From Nymphaea colorata (Eukaryota > Streptophyta > Magnoliopsida > Nymphaeales > Nymphaeaceae): 64,000 bases of DNA. The position numbers and the translations under genes were made by a program. Positions 57,330 through 64,000 of the stretch are shown here, one piece after another. The DNA is taken from NCBI RefSeq assembly GCF_008831285.2, contig NC_045149.1, forward strand, positions 5,135,500-5,199,499, read 5' to 3'. Each line of letters begins with the position of its first letter. Positions within the stretch are counted from its first letter, which is position 1. Below the pieces are notes generated by a model. That model made no database searches, was not told where the DNA came from, and saw only the letters and a program-made list of their open reading frames with translations.

Positions 57330-60300
57330 CATAGTGGTCACCTCCAGCACCATTGTTGCATCAGTTCAGCCTAGATTCATGGTCAGATGAAAGCCAGCAA
57401 TAGTATTCTTGCCGTAAAAAGAATGCCGAGTTCCTAGAGAATCTCCATAACGCTGGACTATCTCCTCCTACAATGGACTATAACTGAACCAACACAAGGT
57501 TGTATATGACCCAACAAGTGAAGAAGAATGAATAGTAAATTGAAATATTTTTTTCATCAGCGCATGATCCTAAAGTGGGGAAGGGTACTAGAGGAGTTTT
57601 AGTGGTAGCTAAGTTCTAATAAACTGATCTCTTGAAATAATACAGTCAAAGGAAAAACTGTAAGCTAGAATTGTGAAGCAAGAGAACAAAACAATTTGAC
57701 CTCACAAGAACACAAGGAGAAACTAATGAGACCTTTCCTCTCTATGTACAGACTTGAGTTGAAGGAGCTAACTTCATCTTGTAGAACCAGGCAGCTATCC
57801 GGCCTGGGAAGTAAAATAAACTCATAGGCTGACAAGAAGAGTCTTGTCTTAGTTAAAGAATGAGGAGCATTAACCAGAAATCTAGAAATTTCACAGAATA
57901 TAACTATCCAGCATGCTGAAATCAAATTGAAAACTAAACCCTTAAGTCTGTAAAAATTGGTCCAATATAAAAGGCTACCTAATCTCCATTAATAGACTAG
58001 CTGTTCTTTCCATTGGTAAGGACAGACAATGGACTGCAATTCTGTATCAGACTTGCTATTATACCCCAGAGGAAAAGGACAGCTGGACAGGTGACAGGTT
58101 AAAGACCGGTGCCGCACTTTCCCCATCAAAGAAAGACTAACCACCATGAAATTCAGCCCAATCCATGTATCATAGGAGGAACACAGTCAGGATGAAGGTC
58201 AAAGAGCTAAGAGAGAACTTATTTATGGGCATCACCAAGAACCAAAGACTGAATAATTTGTATCAAGTTGAATAAATCTTCAGATGTGACCATCCATAAA
58301 TTAACCAGGCCCGAGTTACACAGTAGAATCAAGCAGGAATCAGGACAGTGAATTACAGAAAGAATGATGACACCAATTGCTCAAAACGAAGAAGAAAAAG
58401 AAAGTTGGAAACCGACCACTACAAACAGATTCAAACCATTTACAGATTGGCACGCTAAGCTTGAACTCTGCTTACAAACCTTATTTTGCAGCCTTGGAGA
58501 ATCTAAAGCAAACCAAGTATCTTGTAGCTCACTCTGGCAATGAGTGAAACATGAATTTATGAAGGCACCTCCATTACGTGAACCTAGAAAGGATCCCAAT
58601 GCCATTAACATGTCAATTCTAAAACCTGTAAAGACAGGGAGAGATCAGTATTAGAAATTTTGAACCATGTTTCATCAAAATCCAGAATTCATCCAATGCA
58701 ATTTTAAAAAAGAAAACCCTGAAATTATGATTGTAGGATTCATAAATAAAGAAAAAACAGAGTAAAATTAATCATTCATACTCTTGTTATTTGCCATTTG
58801 GTTTTCAGACAACCCAATCAAGTCTCAGTGAATCACCTTGTTTTGGCAGAGCAAAATTTAAAAAAAAAAAATGAAAAATGAAAAGAAATGCATCCAAATA
58901 TTCACTATGTTTGACATAATTGTCTTAGGAGGATGCCTGTGGTAGAGACTGCCATCGGCTATATGTGAATTGACCAGTTTATCATATAGTTAGGTCCTTG
59001 GAAATTTTGTACACCAGTTGTATGATCTACTACTAAGGATGGTCATACGTCATGGCTTTCTCTAACTAGGTGCCTCTTCCTCCCACCCATTTTCCCCAAA
59101 GCCTCACCTTCAAAAATTCAATTCAAGTAAGCAAACCTTGTGTATTCCAGATAGACTAGTAGATAAATGAATCATGATATACATGGTTTTATAGTTCGGA
59201 CATTATAGCATCTACCTCCCCATTCAACCAAGAGTGCAACATTATATGGTACTGGGCATAAACAACGCAAACATACACGCCCAGAGTCCTAATATTACAG
59301 TAGGAAGAAGGTATGAGTAGCTTGCATATTCCATTGTGCAACTAGCAATCATCTCAGATCATGTAAGCCTTCCTACAAAAGTGCTGGTAATATCAGATTT
59401 GGGTATTTACAAGAAAGTACAACTTTCATTTGCCAAACATATCGTATGGTGCAGATAATGAATGATCCATCTTGTCCAGACATTAAGACAAGCCAAATAC
59501 CAAGTTCATTGAAAACTGCTTTCAAATTATAATATCATTTCTCTAGAAGGAGTTTCTTCCAAAGTCGCAGTCTTGCATAATCTCTATTCAAGTTATTCAA
59601 TTTACAAACAAACCCCCGTAATCTAACCCCACATCATAATGAATCAAATGGAGAACTACTTATATCAGTGTTGTACGTATCGTATGATTTCGTATCGTAT
59701 CGTTTATAAAATACGATACAATACACCCCCTATATCGTAAATAGGGGTGTATTGTGCATGTATCGTACGGTACGTACGATACATGCTGATTTCAAAAAAG
59801 GGAGCTTGAATACCCCTTTTTCGATTTTCTTTATAAAAACCTGCCCCTTCTTCATTTCTAACCTAGAGATTGTGCCGCCATGGAGGGAAATCATCGATTT
59901 CCATCGTTAAATCATCGATTTTCAAAGTGAAATCATCGATTAAACCATGGATTTATGCGTGGGTGGCTGATTCCCGTTGGGAGGAAAGGGGTTTTTATAA
60001 ATCGTGAAGATGAAGATGAAGAAGAAGATGGAGATGAGGATGAGAATGAATATGATGAGGATTATGAATGAGAGTCGAGAGTGCTTTCATTTTATATGTA
60101 TTGACATTGAACATTTTCACAATTTCATTATCTTGTTGAATTTTGATGTTTACAAATGATGAACCATAACTTTATAGCAATAATAAGTCTATCATTCTGT
60201 AAAACATGTTTTTTATGAAGAACATATTATTCTTGATTTTTACTGATTTTTTAATAATTTTTCGAATTCTTTTCCTATTTTTTCTGATTTATTAAAAAAA

Positions 60301-63300
60301 CGATACGTTTACGATATGTTATGATATTTTACGATACGGTGTATCTTAAAGGCAGACTAATACTGCTTAGGATACACTTTTTACAACATTGACTTGTATA
60401 AGTATTGTTCTTAATCAAGATATGTTATATCTGTCTAAAATAGCAAAAATGAGTCAATAAATAGCTCAGAAACCTAAATAAGTGCCAAAAAAGCCTCCTA
60501 GTCAATATTCACACTAGAGCACAAGAAAACAACTAAATAAAATAAATAAGAATCTAACCACGATAATTTTTCAAAAGGGAAAAAATGATCACTTTTGGAT
60601 GCACTAACATTTTAGGAAATATGTGCAGTGTTAAGGAGTTTTTCGTTCATAGAAATAGTTAGATTAGCAAGTTCCTTTTGGTTGTGCTTAAGCAAGCTTT
60701 GCAACAATAAATGATGGTGTAGAATTGATATTCTTGTATGTTTAACCGTTTTAGGAGGAAAGTCGTATCAGAAACATGAAACAGCAATAAAAATCCACTA
60801 TAATCATTTTTCTTCATATTGCCTTAGATCGCAAAAATTTAAGTGTTGAGTTGAAGTTGACAAACTTAAAAAGGAAACACTGGAAGCATAATTAGATTTT
60901 TTACGCTAGTATGTGAAAACATTCTCAGTAATAGCCTCGTAACTGAAAATATAGTACAACATTTTCCAACCTTAAAGACAAGTTCTAGCAAGGGAATGGA
61001 GAATGATATTTCACATCATGATGAACACATGAACTTTTAGGGCAAGGAAAAACAACCTTGAAGAGTCAGTATTTCATCTGATGTACACAAAGCAGGGTTC
61101 AATTTGCATTTGCCCCAATGTCCTAGTGGATCAGCTGAAGCAGGAACTAGAATGTGATTGAACTGTTGGCAGGGAAAAAATCAGCATTCCTTGCATTATA
61201 CATGCCATAACAGGATATTAGTTATGCAATAGGAAAACACAAGCAGAAAAGGCAACAAGACTCATCAGAGGTTGCATGTAAAAGATAGACAATTTAGCTT
61301 ATCAATAATTTGTAGCCTAAAGTAATATTTCTCATAAGCATTTTCCAGTGACAGCATAAAGGAAAAGTAAATCACCAGGATATGTCATTAGAGATAGATA
61401 ACAAACCAAAACTACTTTGATTTTGGTTTACAGTTTCCAAAACAGCTGAATTCATTAAGTAAGAGCATTTCAACCATATGCCTTCCATATGTCAATATTT
61501 AAACACAGATATAAGACAACAAACTGAAAGGGGAAATGAAAGAAAGGTATTCATATCTTTATGCATGGCGTGCTAAAAGCTCACGGCTAAATAAAAATCT
61601 CTAGATTGTTCAGGCAAAGGCAGATGAAGGATTTTCCTAGCCATCTTCACAACTCGACGTGAAAATGAGAACATGCAGAAGATGGTAAATGGCACAATGA
61701 CATTAGACAAATAAATCCTACCAAATATCAAATACCTGTTTAAGGAGAAACCCTGGTGCCAATTTTCTATTGATCAGGTCAGGGTTGGAAAAAAAATGTC
61801 AAGTCAAATAGAGGTCAAAAGCTCAATAATCATGCTACATCTCTTAATTGGGTATAATTTAGAAAGGTACCTAACATTAGTTAACAAAAGTAATATACCA
61901 AAAACGTGTAACATGAAAAATTTTCTTTTGCATGTTGATTTGGAAGCCTTAATTTCAAAATAAGCCTATGACATATGACCTGCATGCTACTGTCAAATAG
62001 GAGACAACCTTTATTATTATTATTATTGTCTCTTGTCTCAGGTTAAAAGCTCAGTTAGATTGTACGTTATCTGGAAAAGAAGGAGCTTTCGCTCTCTTGC
62101 ATGAACTTAAACTTGTCATAACTGCTTTAGAATAATATTAATGTATAACTATAACATCCTTTATTAAACTGAATAAACACCCTTCAGCTCCAAAGAATGC
62201 ACATTTTCATGTTACTTAAAATTATAGATTTTTACCTAAGGCCCTCTTTTGTCTTGGAAAAAGGGATTGACTTGAATGATTTTTTTCTTTAAACATAACA
62301 GATCAAAATAAGAAGTACTTCCTGCAAGTCACAGTTAACTGTCTTTCATTGATATTCATGGAATAAATAATTTTATATATCAGCTACATAGAAGCACTGC
62401 AAAATTTCAATGATTGGGTAAGCATTTGCCTATTTGTAAGGATTATGTTTGAGGCACACAAAGGTGTTAAGAGCATCTGATTAACCTTTCTTTTAGTGGA
62501 TAGATGGTTATGTTACAAACGAATGCTACATAACAAGGGTATGTTGTGCAAAAACATAAAAAATGACAGGTACATGACACAATTGAACACATTAATCAAC
62601 ATTAGGAAGTTTCTTATAAGTGACATCATGTAGAACATAAACAAAGGCCTTATAGGAATAAGTAAACACAAGCAAGTGGCACATATTAAAAATAACCTTT
62701 TAACCACCAGAGCTGAAGATACACTCTTACCTGATACACATCATATGCTGCATTGAGAATAAAAAGTGGTGTTTGTATATAAGCCGATGCATACTGTGGG
62801 AAAAAGCACTGGCAAGAAAGCAATATACTCAAATCATGCAACTCTCCTCATAGCATTAAAGAATTAGTGTTGTACAGAGGGTGTTAGATTGAGACCTGAG
62901 AAGGAAAATGCTGAAACATGGTGCAATTCTTTGCAAGATTTTGAGTCACCTCCTACAAAATTACACCAAAGGAGAAGAATGAAAGAATCAACTGCAGAAC
63001 TTCCAAGATGAGAATAACTACCATGGAGACTATTGAAACCAAAACACATCAGTCTTCATGGGCTCTAACATGGGTTCCAAATTGTTGCATAATACATTTA
63101 AGTGTGGAACTTCATCTGATGTAAAAACCAAGGATTTAAGATTGTAAAATGATTCAGGATTAGGGTCTCATCATGTACCTAAAGCAAGAATAAGCAAGTT
63201 GTATGGCAAGCATTAACTATAAACCATACCTGAAGCATGACCACACCTTGGAAGAATGACCTCATTGTATAATTACCAGCTATGTCTCGTCTGAAAAATG

Positions 63301-63556
63301 GAGAAAAAAATATAAAAAAAAATATGGGTTTATCTACAAAGGACACACATGTACACCTAAAAAGAGGTTCATAAAGATCCTAATAAAGGTAACAATATAT
63401 TTTCAAACTTAAAAAGGGGAAGGATAATTACGCATCAAGAAAAAAACCGCCATCACTTAAGCATTTTACAGTAGTGGTTTCTGGAAGTAGGCTGGCGAAA
63501 TCATCACAGTGTAGTATGGCAGACAGACCTCCAGCAGAGCAACCAGAAAGTAAAGC
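56591..63556 (-). CDS. Pectin acetylesterase (family CE13), last seven exons; 5' end outside the window
   Basis: Secreted cell-wall enzyme removing acetyl groups from pectin. Minus-strand exons 63556-63432, 63290-63230, 62952-62896, 62808-62731, 61162-61057, 58625-58480 and 56962-56591 join in frame with GT-AG introns. Key motifs: [19 protein letters not shown] (nucleophile Ser), [30 protein letters not shown] (Asp), [36 protein letters not shown] (His after SCF) and [10 protein letters not shown] with [12 protein letters not shown]. Ser, Asp and His fit the triad known from the Notum/PAE family. Seven Cys are visible in expected positions. Family members end within a few residues of CHN; here the frame runs on for 92 codons to a stop at 56591 (see findings). 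The N-terminal part with the signal peptide and GGGWC motif is right of the window. Confidence 0.92.
57283..57328. repeat. CT/GT compound microsatellite
   Basis: About 8 CT units followed by about 15 GT units, in the last intron of the pectin acetylesterase gene. Confidence 0.95.
58480..58625 (-). CDS. Pectin acetylesterase exon with the catalytic histidine
   Basis: 146 bp, acceptor CTTTACAG|GTTTTAG, donor AATAAG|GTTTGT. Reads [49 protein letters not shown]. Compared with typical members the loop between the MALG and FINSC blocks carries [10 protein letters not shown]. Confidence 0.92.
58626..61056 (-). other. Pectin acetylesterase intron with a hAT insertion
   Basis: 2431 bp, GT-AG. It contains the hAT-like element at 59666-60391; the rest is AT-rich intron sequence. 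Confidence 0.9.
59666..60391 (+). mobile_element. Non-autonomous hAT-like element, family I, copy 2 (726 bp)
   Basis: Begins CAGTGTTGTACGTATCG and ends in TACAACATTG (CAATGTTGTAAAAAGTG on the minus strand), flanked by ACTTATAT (59658-59665) and ACTTGTAT (60392-60399), matching at 7 of 8 bases. It shares with copy 1 the TATA-like TTTATAAAAACC (59830-59841), GAGGGAAATCATCGATTT repeats, the acidic-tail coding end (to about 60071) and the AT-rich right part. The middle of the putative transposase is deleted further than in copy 1. Confidence 0.9.
61057..61162 (-). CDS. Pectin acetylesterase exon ([10 protein letters not shown])
   Basis: 106 bp, acceptor CCAACAG|TTC, donor CTTCAAG|GTTGTT. Reads [20 protein letters not shown] and [15 protein letters not shown] plus one base of a Gly codon finished in the next exon. 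Confidence 0.92.
62731..62808 (-). CDS. Pectin acetylesterase exon with the catalytic aspartate
   Basis: 78 bp, 26 codons: [20 protein letters not shown] followed by AYDVYQ. Acceptor TTGCCAG|TGC, donor TATCAG|GTAAGAG. Confidence 0.93.
62896..62952 (-). CDS. Pectin acetylesterase exon ([10 protein letters not shown])
   Basis: 57 bp, 19 codons in phase 0: [19 protein letters not shown]. Acceptor TTTGTAG|GAG, donor CTCAG|GTCTC. Confidence 0.9.
63230..63290 (-). CDS. Pectin acetylesterase exon ([12 protein letters not shown])
   Basis: 61 bp, acceptor TTTTTCAG|ACGAGAC, donor CTTCAG|GTATGG. Joined to the previous exon it reads [20 protein letters not shown]. Confidence 0.92.
63432..63556 (-). CDS. 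Pectin acetylesterase exon with the nucleophile serine
   Basis: 125 bp, acceptor TATTCAG|GCTTTAC, donor GATGC|GTAATT. Encodes [20 protein letters not shown] through GGFFLD. The next upstream exon is not in the window. Confidence 0.92.
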
Positions 63557-64000
63557 CTGAATAGAACATGTATGCACAGCAACATAGAGATACTGGGAAT
63601 CAATATAAGTCAATGGATTTTCTTTTCTTTGAAGAGAAAAGAGAAAACATGAACAGATACAAAGAAAGTACAGGTCAAGTACCATATTCTATTAAGCAAC
63701 CATCTTAGACAGCCAAGAGTAATCTAACAAATATTTTAACCATGACCAGCAAAACTATTGCTAATATTTCTTTCGTTCTAGTAAAATGAGCAATAACCTT
63801 TCCCAAACCACCCCAATGGGATAAGTTAAAATGGAACAATACATTTATAGTCTTTGTTGCTTGACGTGGAATCATGATGATGAACCAAGTAAAGCAAAGT
63901 ACATGTACCTGTGCATGCTCAGTTGAGAAATATAAAAAATTCAAAAAAATTGAATAAGAAGTCTTAGGTCCCTTGAAAGTCTACATTAGTACCAAAATGC

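Noticed and set aside
1-64000. CRISPR array, operons, bacterial or phage genes
   Set aside because: No regularly spaced repeats with unique spacers and no prokaryotic gene clusters; the window is plant nuclear DNA.

Overview
This 64 kb window is nuclear DNA of a flowering plant. It is AT-rich, holds two plant-type genes split by long GT-AG introns, and is mostly transposable-element (TE) sequence: Copia and Ty3/gypsy LTR retrotransposons, L1-type LINEs and hAT-like elements. The species cannot be told from the sequence. I see no bacterial or organellar gene block, CRISPR array, rRNA or tRNA gene.

Layout. 1-11.4 kb is a nest of retroelements: an LTR element (1-4611, minus) lies inside a Copia element (4612-7250, minus), which lies inside a decayed LINE (7251-9576, plus). 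The LINE is cut on its right by a second, internally deleted Copia element (9577 to about 11390, plus). A non-autonomous hAT element with an 8-bp target duplication is at 12423-13496. A LINE ORF1 fragment is near 15.6-16.1 kb. From 28186 down to 16945 on the minus strand lies a complete three-exon gene for the plastid riboflavin-pathway deaminase PYRD (432 aa). Its 8.9 kb first intron carries two hAT-like elements, a near-perfect ~300-bp inverted repeat and a decayed copy of part of the gene's own exon 3. A CT-rich, promoter-like stretch near 32.3-32.5 kb may be its distal 5' end. 33738-39577 is a nearly full-length L1 LINE (minus). 41651-50930 is an old complete chromovirus-like gypsy element with unequal LTRs and a 5-bp target duplication. 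From 56.6 kb to beyond the right edge, on the minus strand, are the last seven exons of a pectin acetylesterase gene, with a second copy of the first hAT family inside one intron.

The two genes are unrelated: PYRD makes a flavin precursor in plastids, and the pectin acetylesterase modifies cell-wall pectin. What links the regions is the TE history. Four hAT-like insertions in two families are bounded to the base by 8-bp duplications, three of them inside introns. Exon joins were derived by hand from splice consensus, reading frame and family similarity; no transcript evidence was available.
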